64,000 nucleotides of DNA from positions 39,535,067 to 39,599,066 of the forward strand of contig JAVIAB010000025.1 in assembly GCA_032433765.1 (NCBI GenBank). The letters are read 5' to 3'. The position numbers were made by a program, and so were the translations under genes. The notes beneath the pieces were generated by a model. It was not told the DNA's origin and made no database searches. It was given only the letters and a program-made list of their open reading frames with translations. Source of the DNA: Megaustenia siamemsis (lineage: Eukaryota; Mollusca; Gastropoda; Stylommatophora; Ariophantidae). Position 1 is the stretch's first letter. Every line of letters begins with the position of its first letter. Shown one piece after another: positions 31,925 to 42,707 of the stretch.

Positions 31925-33130
31925 GTGTATTATTGTCAATTCGGTTCCAAAGGGTGTGGTAATAAACGGGTCGTACCAATTACTCGTGGGCTGGTAATGA
32001 GAAGAGATTGAATTGGTTACTTTTAAGCTGGTGTTAAAACAAGTCACACTAATTACTTGCAGCCGGTAATAAAACAAGTACGTAACCAATTACTTGTCGA
32101 CCGGTATAAAACTTGTAATCAATTACCCTTAGACTGGTAATAAAACAAGTCACCAATTACATGTCGGCCGGTAATAAAACAATTCACCAATTACATAACG
32201 GCCGGCAATAAAACAAGTAAGTAACCAATTACTTGTCGACCGGAATATAACTTGTAATCAATTACCCTTAGACTGGTAATAAAACAAGTCACCAATTACA
32301 TGTCGGGCGGTAATAAAACAAGTCACCAATTACATGTCGGACGGTAATAAAACAAGTCACCAATTACATGTCGGCCGGTAATAAAACAATTCACCAATTA
32401 CATAACGGCCGGCAATAAAACAAGTAAGTAACCAATTACTTGTCGACCGTAATATAACTTGTAATGAATTACCCTTAGACTGGTAATAAAACAAGTCACC
32501 AATTACATGTCGGGCGGTAATAAAACAAGTCACCAATTACATGTCGGACGGTAATAAAACAAGTCACCAATTACATGTCGGCCGGTAATAAAACAATTCA
32601 CCAATTACATAACGGCCGGCAATAAAACAAGTAAGTAACCAATTACTTGTCGACCGGAATATAACTTGTAATCAATTACCCTTAGACTGGTAATAAAACA
32701 AGTCACCAATTACATGTCGGACGGTAATAAAACAAGTCACCAATTACTTGTCGGACGGTAATAAAACAAGTCACCAATTACATGTCGGACGGTAATAAAA
32801 CAAGTCACCAATTACATGTCGGCCGGTAATAAAACAAGTCACCAATTACATGTCGGACGGTAATAAAACAATTCACCAATTACATAACGGCCGGCAATAA
32901 AACAAGTAAGTAACCAATTACTTGTCGACCGGAATATAACTTGTAATCAATTACCCTTAGACTGGTAATAAAACAAGTCACCAATTACATGTCGGGCGGT
33001 AATAAAACAAGTCACAAATTACATGTCGGCCGGTAATAAAACAAGTCACCAATTACATGTCGGCCGGTAATAAAACAAGTCACCAATTACATGTCGGACG
33101 GTAATAAAACAAGTCACCAATTACTTGTGA
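31925..33130 (+). repeat. 34-bp satellite with higher-order repeats
   Basis: The basic unit contains ggtaataaaacaagtcacca and attacatgtcggcc. Distinct monomers (cataacggccgg, cgaccggaatataact, cccttagactgg) recur in fixed order. The marker cataacggccgg starts at 32194, 32401, 32608 and 32883. These are spacings of 207, 207 and 275 bp, so the higher-order unit is about six monomers, and the third has two extra (68 bp). Confidence 0.95.
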
Positions 33131-33834
33131 TGTCCCAGAAGCGTATGTAGTCGTGTTTATTTTGCATCCGAATTGATGTGGTTGGGTGGTTAATTGCTTG
33201 CTGCTGACCAGAAGTTCCCCTGGTTTAATTTTCAGATCTGGAAAATGTTTTCCTCACCGATACGACTGGGTCGTGTACATCCGTCTGAAAATGGGTACCA
33301 GCAATTTTTTTTTTTTTTTTTTTGTAAAGTAGTGTGGCCTGTTGTGACAACGGCCCTTGAGACGTACTGGAAACACTTGCTTCAGTTGTGTCCCATTAAG
33401 GTAATGGTGGTGAGGCGATTTGCATAAATAATGAATTTAATGCTCCAGCAATGGTCTTGTCAGAGTTTGCTTATTTATTTATTTTGTGGCCTTTCCTTCA
33501 TGCGTGTATAAAATCAAGTTATTCTCTCTTTCTCTCTCTCCCTCTCCCGCCCTTCGGTTCTCAAATTGAGTTTGCTGCCGAGTCAGTAACTTGTGCTCTT
33601 TACCAGGAGAGCGCGGGATCGAATTACGGTAGGGTGGCATTCTGTCTCTATCCCCCACCCCCATCCCCAGTTGTGGATGAAATAGAGAAAAAAAGACTTA
33701 GACCCGAACATCTCTTTGCGACAGCACTGTACAAGCGGCCTTTATTCTTTGGAACTGTAAAGTTCGACAGGCAGGCCCCCCCCCCCCCCCCCGAGAAATT
33801 GGACGACGCTTAAAGATGTTCCTCTCCCCTTTCC
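33131..33834. other. Spacer with homopolymers
   Basis: T run at 33306-33324, CT-rich patch at 33524-33546, C run at 33777-33792. A fragment at 33285-33305 (aaaatgggtaccagcaattt) resembles the SINE-A body. No gene supported. Confidence 0.5.
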
Positions 33835-34062
33835 ATCAAAGCCTACATATGATGTCTAATAGTATTACAAGACAGGCCCTTTTTTGGAATCCCCAGAGGA
33901 GGAGACAAAGAGGAAGACCGAAATATACTCTGAGAAGACAGGTGGAAGCAGAGATTAAGAAGATGGGTAGGCATGAAACGATATTAAGAGAGTGGCAAGA
34001 AACAGAGCGGCGCGGAAAGTGCTGGTTGAAGACCTATTCTCCACAGGGAGCTGAAAGGTAGA
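33835..34062 (+). mobile_element. LINE-4 C-terminal relic
   Basis: An open frame reads SITRQALFWNPQRRRQRGRP, then an RRQVEAEIKKMGRHE-like stretch, then REWQETERRGKCWLKTYSPQ and a stop. The pattern SITRQALxWNPQ...RGRPxxTxRR is characteristic of LINE polyprotein C-termini in many invertebrates. This is the cleanest LINE-4 copy here. Confidence 0.75.
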
Positions 34063-34305
34063 CAAAGATATGGTGTCTTTTTCCGGCAGAATTTGTCTTT
34101 AGCTAGCTCTTCGCACTCAATTATTTGTATTATTATTGCTATATATTATTCGTATTCTATCAAGTGCCCTTAATCACGGTTACAAACGTTTTTGTAGCGT
34201 CCAATGGGTATTCCTTTTGTTTGTTGTGCTGCATAATTTCGGAGTTTTGATAGGGATTATGTTGTCCCACACTTTCCATGACCGATTGAATATGGTTTTG
34301 GTTAG
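34063..34305. other. Spacer
   Basis: AT-rich single-copy-looking sequence between LINE-4 and repeat H. Confidence 0.5.
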
Positions 34306-34712
34306 TCGAAGGCCCCGGTATCACTGCAAACAAATAACAATCTATAATTGCTCAACCGCCCATGAAAGTGGAAACATCCGAATTAAAATTAATCTCATTG
34401 AAGGACCCAAACGAAGAAATGCAACTGCAATCTCCATCATAGCAGCTACAGCACACGCCAAAAGACATAAGGCCAAGCGGCACCGAAAGTGAACGCAGCT
34501 GAACTGTCATTCGTTATACGATATCGTAATTCATCGTTAGCAATCGGAATACCGAAACACGATCCGGATGAAAAACACAGCTCACAGTGTGCACAGGGCA
34601 CTAAACTCAGTAGCTCCGACACCAAGCCGGACTTGAAATATGAGGAAACAGAAACAAGGAACACTTTTCAGACGGAGCCTCACTGGTTCCTGTCGTCTAT
34701 CCGCCATATTGA
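34306..34712 (+). repeat. Dispersed repeat H, copy 2
   Basis: Collinear with 16972-17362 over about 400 bp with point differences and small indels. The two copies share their right limit (cctatccaccatat versus ctatccgccatatt). Confidence 0.75.
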
Positions 34713-34713
34713 C

Positions 34714-35049
34714 CGGAAATCGACCGACTGAATAAAGTTTGTTGAGTCCATACTCGTTCCCATATCCATCACTTTATCATGTGAGGGATTATCAGTAATG
34801 GTGGATCGAATTTAGTTTTAAAAAATACATTATTTCACGACCTCTACTTTATAACCACACATGACAGTGCTTGGGGGTTCTCGGAAATCGACCGACTGAA
34901 TAAAGTTTGTTGAGTCCATACTCATTCCCTTATGCATCACTTTATCATGTGAGGGATTATCAGTAATGGTGGATCGAATTTAGTTTTAAAAAATACATTA
35001 TTTCACAACCTCTACTTTATAACCACACATGACATTGCTTGGGGGTTCT
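34714..35049 (+). repeat. 168-bp tandem duplication
   Basis: Two copies, each starting cggaaatcgaccgactgaat and ending cttgggggttct, exactly 168 bp apart. They differ at about five positions. The duplication begins immediately after repeat H. Confidence 0.95.
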
Positions 35050-35362
35050 GAGCCATGAACCTTCAACTTTGTGTATGGATGGCGTGTTCGAAAGTCTGGC
35101 AGAGTACCCCAAATCGATCTCTCACAAGTGAGCAACAACGTCAAGGCTTGAAGAATACAAGCGCTGTCAAAATAAAAAAAAAATACTTTAATGCTAACAG
35201 AATACTATAATCTTGACATGATTATGAGCCTTGGATGAATCGATATCTTTTAGCTGATTATGATGACGGTCGGCGTGTCTCGTGTATGATTGTTGTTGGC
35301 TATTTCGTGGGTTGGTTGGGGGGACTGGGGAAATGTCCGAAATAGAATACCATCAATTCTTT
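35050..35362. other. Spacer
   Basis: No gene, repeat unit or element boundary recognised. Confidence 0.5.
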
Positions 35363-35670
35363 CTTTCGCTGAAATAATTTTGTTCTTCTTCTTAAGCTTC
35401 TTATTCTTTCTTCTGCTTCTTTTATTTTCTTCATTTTCCTTCTTTTATTATCTTCATCTTCATTTCTTCTTCCTTCAACTTTCTTCTTCCTTCATATTTC
35501 TTTCTTCTTCCTTCATCTTTCTTCTTCCTTCATCTTTTTTCTTCTTTCATCTTTTTTCTTATTCCTTCATGTTCTTCTTCCTACTTCTTTCTTCTTCTTC
35601 TTCTTCTTTCATCTTCTCCTTCTTCTTCTGCTTCTTCTTCTTCTTTTTCTTGTTGTTCTTATTTTAGCAT
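35363..35670 (+). repeat. TTC-rich pyrimidine tract
   Basis: (TTC)n mixed with cttcat and ttctttc units, T/C on the plus strand. Its frames are Phe/Leu/Ser repeats. Confidence 0.9.
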
Positions 35671-35694
35671 CTTCTTCTTTTTTCTTGTTCTACG

Positions 35695-36375
35695 ACATCA
35701 ACCTCAGCCACAACTAGAACAGCAGCCTTAGTAACAACAAGTACAACAATAACAACAAGAATAACAACAACCTCAGCAATACCAAGCACAACAACAACAG
35801 CCGCAACCTCAGCAACATCAAAAACAACAAAACAACAGCAGCAACCTCAGCAACACCTAGAACAACAAAACAACAGCAGCAACCTCAGCAACATTAAGAA
35901 CAACAAAACAACAGCAGCAACCTCAGCAACATTAAGAACAACAAAACAACAGCAGCAACCTCAGCACCACCAAGAACAACAAAACAACAGCAGCAACCTC
36001 AGCAACATTAAGAACAACAAAACAACAGCAGCAACCTCAGCACCACCAAGAACAACAAAACAACAGCAGCAACCTCAGCACCACCAAGAACAACAAAACA
36101 ACAGCAGCAACCTCAGCACCACCAAGAACAACAAAACAACAGCAGCAACCTCAGCACAACCAAGAACAACAAAACAACAGCAGCAACCTCAGCACCACCA
36201 AGAACAACAAAACAACAGCAGCAACCTCAGCAACATTAAGAACAACAAAACAACAGCAGCAACCTCAGCACCACCAAGAACAACAAAACAACAGCAGCAA
36301 CCTCAGCAACATTAAGAACAACAAAACAACAGCAGCAACCTCAGCACCACCAAGAACAACAAAACAACAGCAGCA
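35695..36375 (+). repeat. CAA-rich 38-bp minisatellite
   Basis: It starts as irregular (CAA)n/(AAC)n. From about 35830 it becomes a 38-bp unit with acaaaacaacagcagcaacc followed by tcagcaccaccaagaa or tcagcaacattaagaa, about 14 copies. The two unit types alternate irregularly. Confidence 0.95.
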
Positions 36376-37110
36376 CCATCGATTCGGAATTCATGCTCGC
36401 GGATCAGCGTTCTCCTAGTAGTTTCTCTACATTTCAAGAGGGAAAATCGGAGCACCTATGGATTCCTCTGATGTGTAGTAAAGGCCTCGTACCCAGCACA
36501 CACAACACATTCTTTCATCTTTGAGAGAAAACCTAACCCTACCAGGAATCGAACCAAAATTCACCGTACTGATAAATATCCAACTCAATTCCCCTCATCA
36601 TACATTACTTTTTCGACGCAATGGAAAAGGTTATTAATTTTATTTTTCTCTAGAATTACCAGAATGTGGCTGGGAGCGTCGATGCGGGGAAATACGGTAA
36701 TCAAAATGGCGCCCATGAATTCACTTATTGCTATGTTACCGCCCTCGCTGTCGCCTCCCTCCCGAAAAAAAGGACCGGAAGAGAAATTCACGCTCGGAAA
36801 CCGGGAAACAAAATAAAAAAAAGGATTAGTAAAATTAAAAGGAAGGAAGGGGGTGTATCATTACTCGCAAAAAGGAAAATGTCTGAGCTAAAAAGGAAGA
36901 AATGAGAGCTCCATTTAAGCCTTTGCCGTATATGATATAATGTGCAAATCGGCACGTTTAGACTTGATTATCGGCATATTTTATGAGAGATGTCGGCACA
37001 ACGTCATGTCGCTTTGCGGCACAAGAACATATATTTTACCTGTTTTTTAAGAGTCTGAATGTGTTTTATTTGTATTTATTCTTTATTTACTAATTTGGGT
37101 TTCAGGATCA
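36376..37110. other. Spacer with GC-richer patch
   Basis: 36660-36790 is GC-richer and contains aaaatggcgcccatgaattc, a YY1-like word, which could mark a promoter or 5' exon. A basic 79-codon frame at 36666-36905 (MAGSVDAGKYGNQNGAHEFT... then Lys/Arg-rich) starts there. I see no splice sites or homology, so I leave it unsupported. Confidence 0.35.
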
Positions 37111-37124
37111 ATGGGAGATATAGT

Positions 37125-38090
37125 TTGCAATATTGTGCTCTTCTGTTGGTCTCTCATGCTGTTGGGTTTTACTACTAGCATCATCTATTGTGTTCCCTAC
37201 ACTCTTTATCCCTTATTGTTGTGCTTTCTACTGTCTTCTGCTGTTCGTTTCGTACACTTTCGTGCTCTTGTGTTTTCTACTTTCTCCCACTCTTGTTTCC
37301 TACTCTCTCATGCTTTTGTGTTTTCTACTTTCTCCCACTCTTGTTTCCTACTCTCTCATGCTTTTGTGTTTTCTACTTTCTCTCACTCTTGTTTCCTACT
37401 CTCTCATGCTTTTGTGTTTTCTACTTTCTCCCACTCTTGTTTCCTACTCTCTCATGCTTTTGTGTTTTCTACTTTCTCTCACTCTTGTTTCCTGCTCTCT
37501 CCTGCTTTTGTGTTTTCTACTTTCTCTCACTCTTGTTTCCTGCTCTCTCCGGCTTTTGTGTTTTCTACTTTCTCTCACTCTTGTTTCTTACTCTCTCCTG
37601 CTTTTGTGTTTTCTACTTTCTCCCGCTCTTGTTTCCTACCCTCTCCTGCTCTTGTGTTCTCTACTTTCTCCCACTCTTGTTTCCTGCCCTCTCCTGCTTT
37701 TGTGTTTTCTACTTTCTCCCACTCTTGTTTCCTACCCTCTCCTGCTCTTGTGTTCTCTACTTTCTCCCACTCTTGTTTCCTACCCTCTCCTGCTTTTGTG
37801 TTTTCTACTTTCTCTCGCTGTTGTTTCCTACTCTTTCCTGCTTTTGTGTTTTCTACTTTCTCCCGATCTTGTTTCCTACTCTCTCCTGCTTTTGTGTTCT
37901 TTACTTTCTCTCGCTGTTGTTTCCTAAGTTCTGCTCTTAAGTTTTATACTTTCTCCCACTGTTGTTTCCTGCTCTCTCCTGTTCTTGTGTTTTCTACTTT
38001 CTCTCACTGTTGTTTCCTAAGCCCTCCTGCTCTTAAGATTTCTACTTTCTCCCGCTCTTGTTTCCTACTCTATTCTGCTGTTATGTTTCC
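37125..38090 (+). repeat. 48-bp minisatellite
   Basis: About 17 units (ttttctactttctcccactc, ttgtttcctactctc, tcatgcttttg), 16 codons each, so VFSTFSHSCFLLSHAF-like frames stay open in all plus phases. The start (tgctcttctgttggtctctc) resembles the LINE-2 segment expanded at 43 kb, and retroposon G follows directly. Confidence 0.93.
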
Positions 38091-38094
38091 GACA

Positions 38095-38270
38095 AGTACA
38101 GATCGAAGAGGGAATGCAACCCGGTAATAAAAATAACGTGCTAAAGTCGGATATGTTGGGACAAAAGGCGCAAATAAACGTCACGGCGCACCTTCGCCTA
38201 CTTAACGTTTTTTTTAAGGACGGATGACAAAGATGACTCTTCGTTCTACTAGTAGCCGACGAGTGAACAC
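38095..38270 (+). mobile_element. Retroposon G fragment
   Basis: gatcgaagagggaatgcaac, gctaaagtcggatatgttgg, acttaacgttttttttaagg, acggatgacaaagatg and gccgacgagtgaac follow the order of the bounded G copy. The 5' end is cut where the 48-bp array stops. Confidence 0.7.
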
Positions 38271-38587
38271 CAGACAGAACGAGGGATTTTCTAAATTTCT
38301 CTATCTGTTTCCTGCCATGCGTCTAACACACTTCACTTCTACTGTAGTTATTTTTCTTATTTTTCTACGTTCTCCAAATAGCCTCAAGATCCTCCCTTCG
38401 CTATCTTTATTACCTCTCTTGCTCTTATCCCTCATTCGCACACCAATCCTCTCTTTCTTTTACTCTTCTACTCGTTTTCTACATACCCTAAGGGGCACCT
38501 CATATTTCCAACTTTCCATTGTTTTGCTTGCTTTGGTCTTATGAAGTCCTACCTGCCCTATTGTCTATTCATCTTTTAAGCAGACTC
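38271..38587. other. Spacer
   Basis: Pyrimidine-rich on the plus strand, with no unit structure. No gene seen. Confidence 0.5.
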
Positions 38588-38599
38588 GACGTAAATTCT

Positions 38600-38834
38600 A
38601 GGGAGTCGCGATAGCTCAGTGGTTAGTGGTTCGATCACAACCGACGGCTTCCGGGTTCACCCAGCCTTAAATGGGTACCAGATTTTTTTCTGGGAAAGTT
38701 AAGCAGCACGGGCGTAATACCGACCACATTACCCCAAAAATCATGTGCTGAAGGTCTGTAAAATATAGGGTCACTAACACCATATTTCCCTATACGCCAC
38801 TTGGCGTGACAGGGGTACTTTACTTTACTTTTAG
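38600..38834 (+). mobile_element. SINE-A lacking the A-box/B-box spacer
   Basis: It runs from gggagtcgcgatagctcagtg through body and palindrome to the T-rich end. A perfect 12-bp duplication gacgtaaattct lies at 38588-38599 and 38835-38846. About 25 bp between A-box and B-box, present in other copies (gaactggactacaaaggac...), is absent. Confidence 0.88.
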
Positions 38835-38934
38835 GACGTAAATTCTGGCCGCAGTTTTCCCTTCCAATTTCAGAGCTGTATCGTTGTGTGTTCTGATTCG
38901 AATGTGTGTGTTTAGTGTGTATATTTTGTTTGAT

Positions 38935-39222
38935 ATAGCTGATGAAAAAGGCAGCTCCTGGGGAAAAAAAAACATCAGAAAGAGACAATCAACATTTTTC
39001 GGGCACATCATGAGAAGAGGAAAGTTGAAATACACTTAGTTACAACTGGCAAAATAAAAGGAAAGAGAGATTGCGGACGACAAAAAGAGAAAATACTGGA
39101 TAGCTTGTTGTCATGGCATGGAAAATAGTCAACAACAGAACTGATACGATGCACTGTGGATAGAAGATTGTGGTAGGAATTTATCGCCTTCGCCAACCGG
39201 TATGGCACATGATGATGATGAT
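38935..39222 (+). mobile_element. RTE-B 3' relic
   Basis: Begins in the EAxxKxELLKNIS region (ggcagctcctgggg aaaaac), then QSTFFGHIMRRGKLKYT-like text, ttgcggacgacaaaaag and QSTTELIRCTVDRRLW, and ends in (GAT)5 after ggtatggcacat. Frame broken near 39030. Confidence 0.8.
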
Positions 39223-39227
39223 GATAC

Positions 39228-39253
39228 CTGATGAAGGTTTTTGCCGAAACGTT
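39228..39253 (+). ncRNA. Hammerhead-like core directly after RTE tail
   Basis: CTGATGA, a short GG/CC stem with loop tttttg, then GAAACG. This is the best match in the window to CUGAUGA-stem II-GAAA. The following text (gtagtttgtctttctggtag) is similar to the minus strand at 44300-44335, so it belongs to a dispersed, probably Penelope-like, element. No bracketing inverted repeat was found here. Confidence 0.4.
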
Positions 39254-39345
39254 GTAGTTTGTCTTTCTGGTAGTCTAGCTGCTCATTACCATTTAATGTT
39301 TATTTTAAGCAAGACATGACACTGGTAACATTTAAGTACATGAGA

Positions 39346-40212
39346 CTCTCTGTACCACTCTTACCCTCGCTATCTCATTCTCTCTAACACTTACCCCTCC
39401 TCACTCTCCCTACCTCTCCTCTCTGTACCACTCTCACCCTCGCTATCTCATTCTCTCTAACACTTTCCCCTCCTCACTCTCCCTACCTCTCCTCTCTGTA
39501 CCACTCTTACCCTCGCTATCTCATTCTCTCTAAAACTTTCCCCTCCTCACTCTCCCTACCTCTCCTCTCTGTACCACTCTTACCCTCGCTATCTCATTCT
39601 CTCTAAAACTTTCCCCTCCTCACTCTCCCTACCTCTCCTCTCTGTACCACTCTTACCCTCGCTATCTCATTCTCTCTAAAACTTTCCCCTCCTCGCTCTC
39701 CCTACCTCTCCTCTCTGTACCACTCTTACCCTCGCTATCTCATTCTCTCTAAAACTTTCCCCTCCTCACTCTCCCTACCTCTCCTCTCTGTACCACTCTC
39801 ACCCTCTCTATCTCATTCTCTCTAACACTTTCCCTTCCTCTCTCTCTCTGTCTCTCCTCTCTGTACCACTCTCACCCTCGCTATCTCATTCTCTCTAAAA
39901 CTTTCCCCTCCTCGCTCTCCCTACCTCTCCTCTCTGTACCACTCTTACCCTCGCTATCTCATTCTCTCTAAAACTTTCCCCTCCTCACTCTCCCTACCTC
40001 TCCTCTCTGTACCACTCTCACCCTCTCTATCTCATTCTCTCTAACACTTTCCCTTCCTCCCTCTCTCTGTCTCTCCTCTCTGTACCACTCTCACCCTCGC
40101 TATCTCATTCTCTCTAACACTTTCCCCTCCTCACTCTCCCTACCTCTCCTCTCTGTACCACTCTCACCCTCGCTATCTCATTCTCTCTAACACTTTCCCT
40201 TCCTGTCTCTCC
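39346..40212 (+). repeat. 73-bp pyrimidine-rich minisatellite
   Basis: About 12 units with gtaccactcttaccctcgct, atctcattctctct and ttcccctcctcactctccct. A variant unit (ccctctctatctc...cccttcctc) occurs at about 39801 and 40020, 219 bp or three units apart. This indicates duplication of a three-unit block. Confidence 0.95.
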
Positions 40213-40255
40213 TCTTTCTCCCCCTCCTTGTACAAGTCAAATCTAACAGTAGAAA

Positions 40256-40325
40256 AGGACACATCAATGGCACCACCTCATCGCCTGTGATGACACATCA
40301 ATGGCACCACCTCATCGCCTGTGAT
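40256..40325 (+). repeat. 34-bp direct duplication
   Basis: gacacatcaatggcaccacc plus tcatcgcctgtgat occurs twice in tandem. Confidence 0.9.
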
Positions 40326-40854
40326 GAAACACAAGAAGAAATGTCACGTTTCCACTATCATACCTGCCACTTGAAGGGCAGTGAACAAACCCCCATTCAA
40401 ATCATACATTCACGCTCATTGTTACACACTTTCATTGCTTTTATTCTCATAGCCACAACATCCGCCTGTCGTTAGATGTCTGCGCTGGTTTAATGCTGGT
40501 ACATTGTGGTTGTAGCTAACAAACCATCAGGTCCATGTTTAGCCGAATGTTGTCCATAACTGTTCGATCTTCTGACGTAGCAATTACTGATATCGATCTG
40601 CCAGGTGAAGCCGTTCACATCCATTACCCTCGCATTAATTTGTGCTTCATTGTTTTTCTGCACTCATTCTCTGCTTCCTCCTTATTATTCTCCCCTCATT
40701 CTCCTCCTCCTCGTCCTCCTTTGTCCTGTTGTTACCTCCGTCTCTTTCCACAACGAGGCTGTGACCTCTCGTCTGAAACAATTTATTGTAATATTGCCAC
40801 TTTGTTGTTGTTTTTGTTATTCTCCTGAATGGCAATGGCGTGATGGCACATGAA
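40326..40854. other. Spacer, no gene seen
   Basis: Mixed-composition single-copy-looking sequence. An open frame at 40605-40853 overlaps others and has no motif. Confidence 0.45.
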
Positions 40855-41660
40855 CAAGGCACGGATGTCGGAGGTGTTGGACCGAAAGGCGCAGATATCG
40901 TCATCATCAAGTACCGGGCCTGCTGGCGTAGGTGATCATGTCTCTCCACAACTTTCGATCTCGACAGTTATTTATCATTTCTGTTGTTGACCTTCTGACA
41001 AGCCATTCTCTTAAGCTGTCTGGTATCTTTTCTCTTTGCTTTCCTCTATTTCTTCGTCCCCAAAAAATTTCCTAGTTGTTACAATGCATTCCAGCTGTTC
41101 TCTTCTCATTACATGGCCAAAAAATGATGATTGTTTCTTCCTAATATTGGAGATTAGCTCTCTTTTTGCTTTTGCCTCTTTCAGAACGTTTTCATTACTC
41201 TTCTTAGCTGTCCATGGTACTCTCAACATTCGTCTGTAAAAGCACATTCCTACAGACGCCAGTGTATTTCTTGTCCGTTGTCCTATTATCCATGAGTCAC
41301 ATCCATATGTTAAGACTGGCTCTACATAACATTTAAGAACTCTTTTTCTTGTTTCTATTGTCAAAAATGGATTGCACAGTATCTTCCTCATTTTTTGGAA
41401 AGCTGCTTTTGCCTGAGCCATTCTGCATGTACATCTTCCGTATGAGGTTAACAAAGCTCCCAAATATTTAAATTCATTTACCTGTTTTAATATTGTTCCA
41501 CTTGTCTTTATTTTGCACTGAGGTGATGTCTTTTTCTTTGTTGTTACCATTACTTCTGTCTTTCTGCTATTAAGGCTGAGTCCTTTTATTTTTGCTTCGT
41601 AGATAGATATCGTAGCGTACTGTATATCGAAGCACAACACAAATAAGAACATGAACAGAA
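40855..41660 (+). mobile_element. Retroposon G interrupted by RTE-A
   Basis: The left part ends ggaccgaaaggcgcagatat. The right part resumes at 41605 with agatatcgtagcgtactgta and cacaacacaa. This is collinear with aatatcacagttatactgta and cacaacacaac of intact G copies. The outer limits are approximate. Confidence 0.65.
40902..41604 (-). mobile_element. RTE-A LINE, 5'-truncated, with duplication
   Basis: 703 bp on the minus strand. It starts EAKIKGLSLNSRKTEVMV, then FKYLGALLTSYGRC, AQAKAAFQKMRKIL, YVEPVLTYGCDSWIIGQR, CFYRRMLRVPWTAKKSNENV and KQSSFFGHVMRREQLE, then a frameshift near 41050, and a tail catcatc (minus GAT) at 40902. The 9-bp duplication agatatcgt lies at 40893-40901 and 41605-41613. 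The catalytic box is upstream of the truncation and absent. Confidence 0.88.
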
Positions 41661-41821
41661 GTATCAGTGACACGCCACTGCGGTCAACGAGGTAGGTTAA
41701 TCATTCCTGGAATGTTGAAGCTTCCTGGACCATTGGTATTATGTCACCTTCATATGACGTCATAGCAAAGATAATTTCTGTGCGCAGAGGGGTATCTTAT
41801 CTGCAGATTTTTTTTTTTTAA
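41661..41821. other. Spacer
   Basis: Short unremarkable stretch ending in a T run at 41811-41820. Confidence 0.5.
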
Positions 41822-42008
41822 GTTGGCCAGCTTTATCTTCTGACGATGTACGTAGAGACTATAAATTGAATTTTTTTGGAGCGAATTCCCTTTTTAACAG
41901 CCAGCCGTGTACACAGGGGTCCCTCGCCGCACAGGCAGAAAACTCCATCTAAGATTTTCTTTCCGTCGATAAGTAATTGACATTTTAAGCCTGACCTCGC
42001 TGCTGAGA
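41822..42008 (-). mobile_element. SINE-D, truncated at an array
   Basis: Contains ctgacgatgtacgtagagac, gtgtacacaggggtccctcg, ccgcacaggcagaaaactcc and ttttaagcctgacctcgctg, as in 29280-29460. It stops at gctgagacc, where the 27-bp array starts, so the tRNA-like head is missing. Confidence 0.75.
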
Positions 42009-42690
42009 CCCTGAATTCATATACTACATTCTGTTCCCTGAATTCACTCACTACAGTATGTTCCCTGAATACACTAGTGTTTCCCTCAAAACTACCCTGA
42101 GTTCACCTACTACAATCGGTTCCCTGAGTTCACCTATTACAGTCTGTTCCCTGAGTTCACCTACTACAATCTGTTCCCTGAGTTCACTACTACATTCTGT
42201 TTCCTGAGTTCACCTACTACATTATGTTCCCTGAGTTTACCTTCTATATTCTGTTCCATGAGTTCACCTACTACATTCTGTTTCATGAGTTCACCTACTA
42301 CAATCGGTTCCCTGAGTTCACCTACTACATTCTGTTTCATGAGCTCACCTACTACAATCGGTTCCCTGAGTTCACCTACTACATTCTGTTTCATGAGTCC
42401 ACCTACTACAATTGGTTCCCTGAGTTCACCTACTACATTCTGTTCCCTGAGTTCACCTACTACAATCTGTTCCCTGAGTTCACCTACTACAATCTGTTTC
42501 CTGAGTTCACCTACTACATTCTGTTCCCTGAGTTCACCTACTACAATCTGTTTCCTGAGTTCACCTACTACATTCTGTTCCCTGAGTTCACCTACTACAT
42601 TCGGTTCCCTGAGTTCACCTACTACATTCTGTTCTCTGAGTTCGCCTACTACAATCGGTTCCCTGAGTTCATATACTATATTTTGTGCTA
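42009..42690 (+). repeat. 27-bp minisatellite
   Basis: About 25 units of ccctgagttcacctactaca plus atctgtt or ttctgtt, with variants cggtt and catgag. The unit is nine codons, so plus frames stay open. Confidence 0.95.
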
Positions 42691-42707
42691 TATCACCTTC
42701 TTTATTT

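Noticed and set aside
31925..33130. CRISPR-like array (about 34-bp repeat)
   Set aside because: The units are contiguous with no unique spacers, and the context is a eukaryotic satellite with higher-order structure.
36666..36905. Small basic protein starting MAGSVDAGKYGNQ
   Set aside because: No homology recognised, no splice signals, and a Lys/Arg tail from A-rich DNA. Only a YY1-like word nearby is suggestive.
38925..38960. Second hammerhead-like string ctgatgaaaaaggcagctcc...gggaaa
   Set aside because: This text aligns with the RTE-B coding region (EANxKxELLKNIS), so the resemblance is chance.
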